64,000 bases of DNA from Epiperipatus broadwayi (GCA_028023455.1 JAQFVV010006635.1:227098-291097), one strand, 5' to 3'. Numbered from the stretch's first letter, positions 1 through 12,182 are shown. A program made the numbers and translations. Notes: generated from the sequence alone by a model not told the origin.

Positions 1-545
1 ATATTATACATTTATAAGGTTCGTGCACTTTACTAATGTTTCACCTATAGACAAACAAAATGTAATTTAAAACTATTATTGATATATAGAAGCACATATA
101 GTTTAAATAAATGATAAATAAATGATGTACCTTTAAATATTTAAATGCATTATGATTTGTCATTCAATTAATACTCAATTCCATAAGACATTCCTGCAAG
201 TGTTATTTACTACTAGACTAATAGGAAAAAAGCATCCAAAAATTGACAACAGATCAATATTTAATATAAAGTATTCAGTGACCTATTCTGTTTTATATGT
301 AATATAGAATATTTTTATCCACATTATTATATATGCTATATTCTCATTACATCGGTTATTTTCTATCTTGAGGCTGTGACTATAATTTTAAACCTTATTT
401 TAGTTACTTATATATTTTCCAAAGGACAAAACTATTCAATAAAATTAAACATATACAAACAGCAATGTATAATTAAATATATAAGTAAACATTTAAAGTT
501 AACAAGTAGATTTGTGATGATGGTATTTTAGTTGTATTTATATAT
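1..545. other. AT-rich noncoding stretch
   Basis: No open frame with recognisable protein similarity, no inverted repeat and no tRNA-like box was seen here. Low-complexity A/T sequence only. Confidence 0.5.
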
Positions 546-735
546 TGGACTATTTCCATCATCTAGTATTGAATATTGAAATTCTTTAGAAAAATTTAAC
601 TTTATTTAAATTTTCAAAGTACATTCAACTGTTATGTGTGCTATTACTAATAGTTGAATGTACTTTGAAAATTTAAATAAAGTTAAATTTTTTTAAAGAC
701 ATTCAATACTCAATAGTATATGATGGAAACAGTCC
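546..735. repeat. 190-bp foldback (MITE-like) element
   Basis: Two arms of about 85 bp (546-630 and 652-735) are near-perfect reverse complements separated by a loop of about 21 nt. The outer tips are GGACT...AGTCC. Arms occupying almost the whole length, with no coding capacity, is the usual form of foldback or MITE elements. I cannot assign a superfamily: there is no clear target-site duplication and the tips match no transposon terminus I recognise. Confidence 0.8.
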
Positions 736-959
736 AAAATATAAATACATATATTAAACTTATCGAGATAATTTCTTCTTTTTTATGCAAACTTCTTAAC
801 ATATTGGAGTTAAGGTCCAATGGAAGACAGAGAACCAGAAAATTTAAATAGATTTTCCAACAAATAATATTATCACCACCATTTTTAATTGTTATCACTT
901 TACTGCAAAATGAAGGTTTCTTCACATTATACCAGTATTTTTTTAATCTCATTAGTGCA

Positions 960-1290
960 TTTTATATATAGTCTCTTTCTAAGTCTTTTATAATCTTTTA
1001 TAATTCAATTTAAGATTTGTTTTGCACATATACTGTCATCTATTCTAGAAATAAGTTTAAAACAACTCAAGTTTCTAAATCATTTCACTGATCTCAGAGT
1101 TATTTTTTACTATATATTTTGCTTTCAATCACTCTTATTAATATCGATGTGCTTCTTTCCCATTTCACCTGTGAAAATTAAATTCTTTATTCTATTCTTT
1201 TATAAAGTATTCAAGGCTTAGACTTATAAGAAAGCATTGGTAAAATCCATTTACCAAAAATTTTCACGCTCATAAGTATGTTTTTGTTTT
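960..1290 (-). pseudogene. Decayed 3' end of an RTE-like LINE
   Basis: On the minus strand the translation contains pieces such as INKSD and DDSICAKQIL followed by KDYKRLRKR, in the order expected at the C-terminus of RTE-type reverse transcriptases (a segment after the RT domain ending in a basic RGRP-like stretch). The nucleotide string around 980-1015 (CTAAGTCTTTTATAATCT) closely matches 32,310-32,345, the 3' part of a better preserved LINE on the same strand, so both probably derive from one family. Several stops and frame changes make it non-functional. Confidence 0.4.
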
Positions 1291-1437
1291 AATTTTGAAT
1301 CATATCTCTAAAATCATTTTCATTCAAGTTTAACTTTATCAAATATGTTTCATCTGTGTCAATAATAGTTGCTAACTTTTTCTAATATATTAGCAAATAA
1401 GCATTTATTTTTACATGATGCTATGCGTGTACAATTG

Positions 1438-1971
1438 TATTACATTCAAAGATCAGCCTTTCAAGCTAATTGTGCATGCGTCTTTTGAGAGTGTTAAATA
1501 ATAAATGAATACTTCCCTCCACAACACAAGATATAATATTTATGCAGGAATAAAAGGAATCTTCTTATTCCTATGACTCAAATTATTTTATATGAGCAAA
1601 TCTGAAGTACTGTTGAGAAAAGCGTGAGCATAGAATTCTCACTTTAAATTACTATTTACGATGTTTGAATGAATGATGTCGGTGAAATTGTCTAGAGTGA
1701 TGTTTAGTTAATTCTAGACAATTTCGCCAACATCATTCATTCAAACATTGTAAATAGTAATTTAAAGTGAGAATTCTACGCTCATGCTTTCCTCAACAGT
1801 ACTTCAGATTTGCTCATATAAAAGAATTTCAGTTGTAGGAATAAGAGGATTCCTTTTATTCCTGAATAAATACTATATCTGGTATTGTGGAGGGAAGTAT
1901 TCATTTATTATTTAACACTCTCAAAAGACGCATGCACAATTAGCTTAAAAGGCTGATCTTTGAATGTAATA
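1438..1971. repeat. 534-bp foldback element with 259-bp arms
   Basis: Left arm 1438-1696 and right arm 1713-1971 are reverse complements at high identity, joined by a 16-nt loop between two TCTAGA hexamers. The arms are far longer than ordinary MITE termini. A 13-bp exact direct repeat, TAATATATTAGCA, lies at 1383-1395 and 1967-1979; it overlaps the right arm tip, so it may be a target duplication of a slightly longer element or coincidence. No coding capacity is seen. High arm identity suggests a fairly young insertion. Confidence 0.85.
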
Positions 1972-4659
1972 TATTAGCATAAATCTTTATTTTCTCCATT
2001 TTTAAAAAGCCACTTAATATTCCTGATTTTTCTCAGGCTTTTTTAGCATTCTTTTTTAATCCTACTTTACTATTTTTATTGAATAAACTATTTTCTGAAA
2101 CTAAAGTATTAGCCCAAAACAATCTGCAACAAATCAGCAAAATTTAAATAGTGTAATCTCTAATGTACAGGTATTTATGTCAATAAATATAATGATAATT
2201 ATATATTATATACAGTTTCTCAAGCTGCAGAAGTACTTTTGGTTAATTCCTTAACCCTCTTCAACTGCTGTTAAATTAAAAAAAAAAATAATGGTTCATT
2301 TATTTTTTACATTACCTGAAATTAACATTTGATTCACATGGTTTTTCCTTTTTAGCAAGCATTTTGATACTAAAAATCATTCTGTTTTTTTTAATAATTT
2401 GTTTCACTGGAAAATAATGCTAATGTATACAATGTAATAAGAATGCACAACCTCAGCAAGAATAACTAAATAATTTAATGATTAATAAATGTGGGAACAT
2501 AATTATCTTTCTTGATGCATTTGTACAAGTTATTTTTGGTGGAATCTAAATATTTTAAGTTTTTTCTGCTCTTCACCTCAGAAGTGGCATAATAGCCATG
2601 ATATTTTCATGAAAATGAGAAATTTAATGCTTGAGTTTATGAATGGTTTTTACTTTGGCTTTTTTAATAACATCTGATGCCACATTTTATATAAAAATAC
2701 ATAAGTCAAATATATTTAAATTTTAAATTTTTATAAACATTTTGTATTTACATATATATGTGTGTGAGTGTGCATATGTACGTGAGTATACTCTACATTT
2801 TAAACTGTTTATAGATTTAACAGATTTACATCAAAATAATTCACTTATTAATTTAAAGCCTATAACAGCTAATTAATAATCATTTATCAACAGCAAGCAA
2901 TATATGATAGAATATATGAAAATTCTTATCAATATTTAAATTCATAAATTTCTATTTCATCTTATATATATGAGAGAAAAAATAAAATATCAGGTTACAA
3001 ATTCAGAGATAAATTTTAATATAGAAGTTTTAAAGTAAGCCTAATATTAAAGTGAAGAAAATGATAGAAATTAATAAAAAAAATATTATAATAGCCTTTA
3101 TATTATGACGAATCACTCAGTATTTTGGGGGAAATTATTTTCTCTATTTTTTTATATTCTTGTGATTGATTGTTTTTGATAAATCTGTACACAACAATCA
3201 GCATATAAATGGCAGCATTTTTATATGAGTATCAATCTTCACAAATATAAAGATTTTTTTATTTTTGTTTTATAAAATTATGAGTTTTGAAATATGGTAA
3301 GTTATAAATAATATATCTAAATGCACTAAAATGCAGGTGATGATGAAGTCAAGTACAAATTACAATATTAATTGGCTGAGTGCTTTCCAGAAGTTTTATC
3401 TTCTCATAATCATAACAAGTGGATTGTATCAGCATAAAAAAAATGTATGTGACAATTATTTAAATATATGCAAAGTGTGTTAGAAAGTCCATTTTTTGGA
3501 GAGAGGGAGAGAGAGAAGATGCATCCTTCTGGTTTATGGCATAGGTATTGTTGTCTACCAGCAATGCTTTTTTGATATTACATTTAGAGTCATGGTGTTC
3601 TATGTATGGGATGGAAATGAAAAATGGTTCAAATATATAACTGGTGGATTTTTAGTGTTCCAAAAAGATGGAATTATATTCAAGTTTATTCAGAGCTCTT
3701 TTATATAAGTAACAAGGGGAGAGAAGTGCATGGGATTCACCATAGTATATGGCATGCAGGCAGTTTGGGGACAAAGAATCTTGTGCACTATGTGAGAAGT
3801 CTGATCAGAGGGTAGGCAGCCTTTTGAATTGTTGATTAATCTATTGGTTGAATGGAGGGTACCAATACTTAGTATTTTATTTAAAAAATGTCTAATTCAT
3901 CTTAAACATTTTATGATTATGTTTCTGATCTATTCCCATATAATAGGAACATTGTGTGCAATTTTCATTTTACATGCTGGTTAGTAATATTGTTTTCAAG
4001 GGGCTGTATTAAAAATAAACACATATAGGGGGTGTACTTTGCTAAAATACTTAAAATTAAGAAAAATTAAATTGTTCAAGGAGAAAATTAATCTTGTACC
4101 ATGAAAATAAGATTTTACTTAAGAATGAACAATAATGACTGTTAACATTTTTGTAAGCATTGATTTTATGGAAGGTTTTAGGAAAGATAAAATGCTATTA
4201 TATAACTTTTGGTGCAAATTAGTATTTCTGTGACTGCACAATCCCATATAAAGATTTATCGTTTTTCATTCACAAGTCTCTTAGGCAACTGTCAAAATAA
4301 ATTAATTATATATTTTACACAACTTGAATATTGACAGCATTGTTCTTCATATAGGTTTTTTTAGCTATAATAGTATTTACAAATCTTAATTTTTTTTTCA
4401 CAAAAATATATGGAAAGAGTGTTTTTTGAGTTGTGACAAATATAAAATATTAATGTCAAATTTTACCAGTAATATTTTCAGTGTTAATCAGTTTAATAAT
4501 ATTAGAAAAAATACTGAAACTTTGGGTATTTTTTTTATTAATCCTGTATCTAAACATATTAGTAAATTATGTCTTAATTAAATAAAATGTGAAATAATAA
4601 AATCATGTCTTAGTAACATTTGCTTCACAATGATTAATTGAAAATAATATATATATATT
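1972..4659. other. AT-rich noncoding stretch with one short dispersed repeat
   Basis: The only structure I see is a piece of about 55 bp at 2225-2285 (containing GCAGAAGTACTTTTGGTTAA) that matches 11,744-11,800, just downstream of a PLE GIY-YIG fragment. Open frames near 3.5-3.8 kb resemble nothing recognisable. Confidence 0.45.
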
Positions 4660-5060
4660 GTAATGGTAACTGCCCTTTTTAACAATTGGTAATAAATTCA
4701 GCTAACCATAAAATAAAAAAAATAACAATGTTTGACAAATTAATTTTAGTCTAAGGGAATTTAAAAATAACTAAAGGATGACCATGTACATAGTGGAGTG
4801 ACTTCATCCAAATTATTTTTAATTGACAAGTTTGTACTAGTCACAATCAAGTTGAACACACATAAAAACAAGTTTCCATGTAGATTCAATTATATTTCCT
4901 GATCATTACCCTCCCCCCGGCACCACCACCACCACCTAATAATTGATTACATTAACAAAAATAATCAGCTTAGTTTGGATAAGAAATGACAAACAATAAA
5001 ATTATTAATAACAACAATAACTTTATTTAAAGAATAGAATTATATGATAATAATGATAAT

Positions 5061-5317
5061 AGTAATAATAACAAGTCAGATGTCACATGACTTATATATA
5101 GCTTGCACTTACAAATATGTAAAATTAAGAGCGTGCTAATAGCTCTAAACAAGCTTTTTTTTTTTTTTATTTATGATAAATGCTACTACAAGAGAAGACA
5201 TTCAAATCATTTTTATCTTGGATTGTCCCCATCCCCAGACCGTTTTCGACCTATGGGTCTCTTCAGTGAAGAGTTGGGACATTAGATTTAAAAAACCAAC
5301 TCAAGCAAAGCATTTAT
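5061..5317 (-). mobile_element. 257-bp ribozyme-bearing insertion (PLE terminal-repeat-like)
   Basis: Copy 2 of the surrounding repeat runs straight from AATGATAAT (8849) into AAAAAATGTATTTACATAT, whereas copy 1 is interrupted between 5060 and 5318, so the empty site defines the insertion. The insert has no open frame of interest, contains a T14 run and holds a hammerhead ribozyme on its minus strand. Its body (CATTTATCATA, AAGCTTGTTTAGA, GTCACATGAC) recurs in the foldback at 33.88-34.26 kb. Hammerheads are known in the pseudo-LTRs of Penelope-like elements, so this is probably a solo terminal repeat or a non-autonomous derivative. Confidence 0.65.
5224..5281 (-). ncRNA. Type I hammerhead ribozyme, nearly complete
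   Basis: Read on the minus strand in order: stem I 5' side (complement of 5267-5281), core CTGAAGA (5266-5260), stem II GACC-CATA-GGTC (5259-5248), GAAA (5247-5244), a tiny stem III/loop, a GTC cleavage triplet (cleavage expected between 5238 and 5237), and stem I 3' side (5237-5224). Stem I has a 6-bp proximal helix (two G-U pairs), an internal loop and a 6-bp distal helix TGTCCC/GGGACA. All core residues of the CUGANGA...GAAA consensus are present. Minimal type I hammerheads with a very short stem III are typical of Penelope-like elements. Self-cleavage is inferred, not shown. Confidence 0.75.
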
Positions 5318-6121
5318 AAAACAATATATTTCCATATTTACAATTAAGAAAATTATATGGTGATTATGCATGAGAGGGAAAAAAATCTCTGTAGCTTAAA
5401 ATCTCTTTGAGGATAGCTATAGAAAGTTTAGTTAATTTACTTTAATGTGTTTGTGAGCTCACTTATATATATTGTATCTGTAAACATAGGAATATGGCCA
5501 TTAATCATTAAATTTTAATGTTTTCTGGGAATATAATATTTTAGTTTCTTTTGGTTCATTCCTAAGTTGTTTCTTATGAGAGTTCCATTGCAATTTTTGT
5601 CTGAGCATTTAAAATATGTAGATTCACAGATTAATTTATAGAAATACATTTCCATGGAATAATCACTGTAGATGACTAGTCTTTCTTACTTTTGTAGCAA
5701 GTAAATATTAACATCAGAATTGAATAGTGATGAAGACATCAGCAGAATCAAGATTAATTTTTTAGGCATTTTTTTGCCCACTCTACTTCATAAAATGCAT
5801 TTTTTTTTTACTTCTATATAGTAAAAGACATGACGAAGTGTGTTATAATTCTTCCCATTGCATCTTTGAAAGAAACCTATTTGAAAAGCTTCTATTGATT
5901 CCCTTAGCAATATATTTGTTTTGTTTTTTTAAATATTCATTATTTTAAAAGAATAAAATAATAACACATTTTATCTTTATACTTATTTTTTTAACATTTT
6001 AAAAACTCATATAAAATTTATTCTGTATACGTGATCTTTAGTATTTTGTTATAAATAATAATGAAAAATATGAAAAATACTCACATTAAAGTAATGCCTG
6101 TAAACTCAGATGTTAGGGTTA

Positions 6122-7439
6122 TATTTCTCTATTTAGGAATAAAATAGAGTCAATTTAGCCATAAATATTTGATTTTTTTTCTACATAAAAGGATAATTTC
6201 TTTCAATTTACAGTAATGTTACACTTAGCTGTACTTCTTTGGAAACAGTCTTACAAGCTGGTATGAACTTAACAAATGATGTCATCTTCAGAAATTAAGT
6301 ATATTAGTATTCGTTTAAAAAAGTTGTTTTTTAATTCAAATTATTATTGGACCTGATCATCTGCTTGCAATGTTGAGATTAATAAAAAAATCTCGCACTG
6401 ACAGTTTGTGTATTGTTCAATATGAATACCAAGAGAGTTATCTTGAGCACAAATATAATAACAATGAAACCGTACAATATATTTAAATAAAGCATTGCTC
6501 TATTATGAGACTTATAGACTGCCAAATATCAAAGTATACCTAGCTCATTTTTGAGACATAGAGGCTAATTAATATACGACTATGCCTAGCTTACATTGGA
6601 GACTTAGAGGCTGATAAATATAATATGGTTTGGTATAGTGCTGAGACAAAAACTTTGAAGTATCATTAATATGACAACCTCAAAGCAATGAAACACTCTC
6701 CATTCATTGTCAATACAGAAAGCAACACAATCAATCATTGATAAACTCATAAAATTAATTTTGGTTTCAAACTATATAGTGTTTTCCTTTACATTCTTAA
6801 TCAATAAGGTAAAGAAAAGAGTGATATCATTTAGTTCTGAAACCTGATGTTTTTCTTTTATTATTCATTTATTGACATCACAAATGATGCTCAAATTTCT
6901 ATCAAACATTTAGAATATTAAAACAGTACTTCTATTTTTTTTTGTTTAACCTCCTTTCAATATTAAATGGAATATCTTTATCATACAAAGTTTATCTGCC
7001 ATGACTTTTTTTTCAATTATTACATTTTAACAGTATGCTTTTTTTTTAAACTAGTCATTTTTTTTGATGCTCAATAGAATCTACTTCAAAGTGTGTAGTT
7101 TTTAAATTATTTATCCACTCTCCTCTATCAAGTACCCATTAACAAATCCAGAATTTAGAAGCTATCATTATTTATAGAAGGATTAAATCTTGCCTTTTTC
7201 TAAATATTTTTTTTAATCAATACACTTGCCCTTACTTGAAATGGCTGTAATACCTTTTATTTGTCATATAATAACTCTGTTTCATTTTGTTAAAAAATGA
7301 ATATTTCATTTTGTGCTTTCTAGCTCTACTTTTTACTCTCATCCTCACATAATGAGTTCTTGAACTTAATTTCTTATTGGACTGTTTACATACCTTAATT
7401 ATTTATTTGCCTTAGCTCTGGATTTCTCTTTTCTAGTTC
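6122..7439. other. AT-rich noncoding stretch
   Basis: Nothing coding was recognised. There is a weak tandem similarity of about 50 bp around 6530-6620 (CCTAGCTCATTTTTGAGACATAGAGG versus CCTAGCTTACATTGGAGACTTAGAGG, split here by inspection only) and several T runs. Confidence 0.4.
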
Positions 7440-8075
7440 TCTAAATTTTAATCTGGTGGTTTCCTAGTACTTTTATTATACATCTGACCAAACAAAATAC
7501 TTTTATATCTGACTTTATTAAAGTGATCTTCTTGATCATCCATTTCTTTAATATTTAAATAACTGATTCATTTTTCAAATCATACATTTCTTCACACTTT
7601 TATTGTGTGTTAACTCGGATGCACAGTCAACTATAATGCAAGTATCACCCTTCAAAGCTTTTGTGTTAAAATTATTTAGATTATCAATCTACTGAACACT
7701 TTTAACTAATGCAGTCAGACATCTATCACTAGCTTTATCTACCAGTACATTGTCTTTATTATCTTCTTTAGTTTCATTTATCAGCTGGAATTTATCATGT
7801 TTTGCTTCTGTAAACAAATTTTTCATTTTTTCTTTCAGTTCTTTATTCTGCCTTTTTATATTATCTACTATTTCTTTAATGTCTTTATTTTGTTTTTTCC
7901 AAACATTCTATTCCATTCTGTATTTTTTCTTCCCTTCATTTTAACATACTTTCGATGTTCTCTTTTATTTCTTTATTTTGTGTTTCAATTTTTTATTCAA
8001 TTCTTTGAGCATGCTCAATGAGTCTCAGTTTTATTTTCCTATGCCTGCATTTTTGCTTTAGCTTGGGTAATCATA
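7440..8075 (-). pseudogene. Degenerate lysine/glutamate-rich coding remnant, possibly LINE-derived
   Basis: The minus strand reads, with stops and frame changes, a charged helix-forming stretch (for example IKRQNKELKEKMKNLF and KIETQNKEIKENIESMLK) followed by KALKGDTCIIVDCA. The first part looks like a coiled coil; the second resembles the C-terminal DxxxP-type tail of some LINE polyproteins, but weakly. I do not recognise the family with confidence. It could also be chance frames in purine-rich DNA. Confidence 0.25.
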
Positions 8076-8502
8076 TATATAATTTATATTTTAAAAAAAT
8101 AGCCATTTACTTTTCTATAAAAAAAAAAAAAATGTAAATGTGGATAAAAACTTTAATATTTCTAATATTTATTTAATAACTAGAATGTTCACCTCTCTTT
8201 TTAGCATGTAACTTTTTCTAAAACCACAAGGTATTTTAAATTTAATTCCTTATTTTATTTGTTTTCATACTACTATTATCCATTTCTATTATTATTTTTG
8301 TCTAAGACATGAATTTATTGATTTATTTTTATTTATAAGAAAATAAATTATTATATTTCTCATTCAACCAAATATTTATATTCCATATTTCAATGACTAA
8401 TTTGTATTTTTCTGAATTTTAATAAAAAATATATATTTTAAAACTAAACTGGGTTTAATCCTTATTTGTTTTAATCAAAATAATCCCAGACTGTCCCCCA
8501 AA
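8076..8502. other. AT-rich noncoding stretch
   Basis: Contains an A13 run (8120-8132) and no recognisable feature. Confidence 0.4.
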
Positions 8503-9670
8503 TGTAGTAACTACCCTTTTTAACAATTAGTAATGGATCCAATTAACCATAAAATTAAAAAAATAATATTTGGCAAATTAATTTTTATCTAGAGGAATTT
8601 AAAGATAACTAAAGGGTGACTGCGTACATGGTGGAGTGACTTCATCCAAATTATTTTTAATTGATAAGGTGGTACTAGTCACAAGCAATGATCAAATTTC
8701 CTGATTGTTATTCCCCTTTACTTAAAAATTTATTACATTAATAAAATAAATAATTAGCATGGTTCAGATGAGAAATGAGAAATGATAAAATTATTGACAA
8801 CAACAATAACTTTAACTAAAGAATGGAATTATATGATAATAATGATAATTAAAAAATGTATTTACATATTTACAATTAAGAAAATTATATGGCAATCATG
8901 TGTGAATATGAAAAAATCTTTGTAACTTACAATCTCTTTGAAGATATCTATAGAAAATTTAGCTGATTTACTTCAATGTCTTTGTGAGCTCATGTAAATA
9001 TTTTGAATCTCTAAATGTGAGAATGTGATCATTAATCATTATCAAGATAAAAATTTTAGCTTTTTTTAGTTTACTCTGAGTCAGTTTTCTTATGGGAGCT
9101 TCCATTGCAATTTTCTTCTGAGCATTTAAAATAAGTAGATTCATGATTAGTCACTGTAGATGACTAGTTTTTCTTTTGTAGCAAGAAATATCAAATATTT
9201 CATCAGCATTGAATAGTGATGAATAGATCAGCAGAGGTTAATTTTTTAAGAATTTCTTTGTCATAACACTATATTTAACTATAATACTGGAAAAATCAGG
9301 TAAAGCATTCTGAAGAGTTCTCTACTCCATTAAATGCATAATATAACTTAAAAATCCTTATAATTTTTTTTTACTTCTATGATGATGAAGTGTGTTACAA
9401 TTCTTCCCATGGTTTCTTGGAAAGCAAATGATTTAAAAGGCTTTTGTTGGTTCCCATGGTAATATTTTTGTTTTAAAAACAAATATTCTTTATTTTAAAA
9501 GAATAAAATAATAACACATTTTATCTTTACACTTGCTTTTTAATATTTTAAAAACACATATAAACTTTATTCTATATAGGTAAACTTTAGTATTTTGTCA
9601 TACATAATGAAAAATATAAAAAATATTCACATTAAAGCAATACCTGTAAATTCAGATGTAAGACTTATAA
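8503..9670. repeat. Dispersed direct repeat, copy 2
   Basis: Second copy of the segment at 4660-6121, about 3.84 kb downstream in the same orientation. It lacks the 257-bp hammerhead-bearing insert and so preserves the pre-insertion site at 8849/8850. Homology stops at 9670, next to a (TA)n tract. Confidence 0.75.
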
Positions 9671-11679
9671 TGTATATATATATATTGTACTGGTCACTTC
9701 TTCACTTCTCTTGATCACCGAGGGCACCACTAGGTCACTAATGACCAAGAAAATTTAATTTATGGTGATCAAAAATTAACAATGATGATGAATGCTACCA
9801 GCTAGACCCAGGGAAAGAATGAGATCTTCAAAATTGTTCAGATAATTGAGAAAGGAATACAGAGACAAATATCAGCCAAAATAATTTTAAATAATTTCAT
9901 AGTTTATTAAATTCACAATATTATAAATTCCAAGCAAACAAAATATGGATGTTTGACCTAGATTTCTCTAGCATATTTACCAGAGAGTCTGCAAGAGTAT
10001 TGAAACATTAAACACCCTGGCAGATATGTTCATTTTTTCACCTAAGATTTAAAAGGGATTTCTATCTTCTTGCTAGCGATTTATATAAACTAATTATATT
10101 TAACCTATTTATAGATTTCAAAACAAAGCAGACTTGTAGGGAATACAATGAAGCAGCACAGGTGAGCTTTACTTAGCCTGGAAAAGAAACATCAGGACTA
10201 AGAACCTCATACATCTGCAGAACAGCCCATGATAACCACATTCAAGATTATCAAGGTTGATTCCAATACAATAAAAGAAAATAGACCAATAAAAGATTAC
10301 GATTTTACATAATCTTAAACAGAAGAAAACAAAATCTCTGATTTAGACAAAACAGAACAATATATTTGAAAAACTGCCATCCAAAAGATTTGTAATCTGC
10401 AGAAAAATACAAGCCAAGCCTAACTAAACTAATTATAACAAAAGGGATAAGTGAGTTAAAAGAAAATTATGAATGCCTGTCAAAGCATTTATCAATGGTT
10501 AGTAATGTCCCAATATACACTTTAACTACAATAACAAAAAAATACCTAAAATAATTAAAATATTGAAGAAATATTCAAAACTTATAATAAATGCAGGATT
10601 ATTTTAAGATTAAACAGAGACTTTAACAAAGGTTTAAAACCTGGTTGGAATATGAAAATCTTTTACCTCAAGGCCTAATGTAAAGTCCATTGGATTTTCT
10701 CCAGCAGAGTGTGCATGGTTCTTTCTAATTCAAGTCCATCATGGAGTCTTTTGATTTATATCATTTTGATAGGGAGTATGGAGGCAAGCTCTGGATCAGT
10801 TCTTGTTTAAGATTTTATGGCACGATATCAAAGGAACACTTCAGGATCCAGGGATTTCTTTGGGTTGATTTAGCACAGCATGTTGTAGATAAAACTCTGC
10901 ATATCATGTAGTTTTGACATTCTGCAGAAATGATCCAATTTAGCAAATGGTAGTCAGTAATATAATCTCAGCAGAACTTCCTATTAACATACAGCTAAAG
11001 GTAATATTTTCAATAGACATATACAGACATGGACAGCAATCTTGGAAATTTATGGCAGTATGGCAATTTGAATAGGTATCACTAGTAGTGCATTTAAAGC
11101 TGAATCAATACACATAACAAGCAGAATAAAAATGATAAGCCAAATAATAATTATTTCGAAATCCCAGGCCTATTTATGTGCACTCTTATCTTCTGCATCA
11201 TTTTTAATTACTATCTCAGATTTAATTGTAATTAAAAATCTGACCAGGACTCTTATCTTATTCAAAATAAATTAAAAAAAAAATAAATGGAAAAATAAAT
11301 CTCAACTTTTAAAAACAAATTAAAAACAAAAATAAAAGAACAAAGAATGCAATCAAAAACTTTTCAAAATTAGAATGCTTTTTCCAAAAGTTTAAAACTT
11401 TTAAATTAGAATGTTTTTTTTTACAAAAAATCAAAAAAATTGTCAAAAGAAAATACATTTTAAACTAAAATCTTTTCAAAATAAAAATTACAGAATTTTA
11501 ACATAAAATGAGTATGTATGTTATTGCATATACTTTTAATAAAAAAAATATACAAAATTTTTAAATAGATTTCTTTTAAAACTTTATAAAAATAAAAGTT
11601 AGTTATAATTTTGCGATGGAACTTTTGAAGTGAATAAAACATCCAGTTCAATATATATATATATTGTAATTACAATAAA

Positions 11680-11710
<31 letters not shown>

Positions 11711-11740
11711 GTAACAAACTATTATAAACAATGCTTAAAT
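9671..11740. other. Unassigned stretch of somewhat higher complexity
   Basis: Begins at a (TA)n-TTGTA junction (9672-9690) and ends near (AAT)n at 11,677-11,710. Base composition is more mixed than the neighbours (for example CACCGAGGGCACCACTAGG near 9715), but no frame resembles a known protein and no terminal repeat was found. It may be the body of an old transposon. Confidence 0.3.
11677..11710. repeat. (AAT)n microsatellite
   Basis: About eleven perfect AAT units, immediately next to the 3' noncoding repeat of the GIY-YIG fragment. Confidence 0.9.
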
Positions 11741-11743
11741 TCG

Positions 11744-11800
11744 CAGAAGTACTTTTAGTTAATTTCTTGAACCTGCCTCAACTGCCATTAAAATTCAAAA
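11744..11800. repeat. PLE 3'-flank repeat shared with 2225-2285
   Basis: The string CGCAGAAGTACTTTTAGTTAA and the following 30 bases are shared, with mismatches, with 2225-2285. Here it lies just past the stop of a minus-strand GIY-YIG fragment, so it is probably that PLE family's 3' untranslated sequence; the 2.2-kb copy would be an orphan piece of it. Confidence 0.5.
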
Positions 11801-11826
11801 AGAAAACAAAGTGGAAGCAAATGTCA

Positions 11827-12179
11827 TCAATTCAAATTCCAGGAATCTCGTATTTTAATGTTAGCAGGTTGCCTATTTATTAAATGCATTTTATTCCTAT
11901 TTATAAAAATTGCCTCTTTAATTTTTCTTTTATTATGGTTTCTCTCCTCATGAAGAATTTTCACATTTTCAACATCAAATTTAAATTTACATTTAACATG
12001 TTTTTTCATGATCAAAGAAAACTGAAGGAGAAATTAAATCACCATTATTTTTACTTTTTGCACATTTATATAACAATTCATGCTTTCTCAATCTCTTCTC
12101 AATAGTGCACCTAGATTCACCTATATATGATAGCATACAATCACAAAAAATTTGATATATGACATTACTTTTCTGCTTG

Positions 12180-12182
<3 letters not shown>
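11827..12182 (-). pseudogene. Penelope-like GIY-YIG endonuclease fragment, frameshifted
   Basis: The minus strand from 12,182 downward reads NVIYQIFCDCMLSYIGES, with the GIY-YIG pair (IYQ...YIG) and the CxC ahead of YIG, then RLRKHELLYK (catalytic-type Arg and the His of the PLE insertion) and FFDHEK. One extra A in an A6 run near 12,010 shifts the frame; after it the reading continues KHVKCKFKF...HNKRKIKEAIFINRNK, including the glutamate of the family's KIKEAxxI motif. The upstream end meets a (TA)n(GA)n tract at 12,183, so the RT part is missing. PLEs couple this endonuclease to a telomerase-like RT; this is a dead 5'-truncated copy. Confidence 0.8.

Larger units (their letters stand above)
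4660..6121. repeat. Dispersed direct repeat, copy 1
   Basis: This segment aligns in the same orientation with 8503-9670, starting at GTAATGGTAACTGCCC versus GTAGTAACTACCC and ending near CAGATGT. Shared landmarks include GTGGAGTGACTTCATCC and GATGACTAGT. Copy 1 has an extra block (5061-5317) absent from copy 2; copy 2 has an extra block of about 60 bp near 9300-9360. No coding potential was recognised. It could be a segmental duplication or two copies of an unrecognised non-coding transposon; many point differences say it is old. Confidence 0.75.

Noticed and set aside
3496-3815. Two overlapping open frames of 60-70 codons
   Set aside because: No recognisable motif, no splice context, and length typical of chance frames in this composition.
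7750-8021. Plus-strand frames rich in Phe, Leu and Ser that look like membrane proteins
   Set aside because: They are the complement of a purine-rich, lysine/glutamate-coding minus strand; the hydrophobic appearance is a composition artefact.
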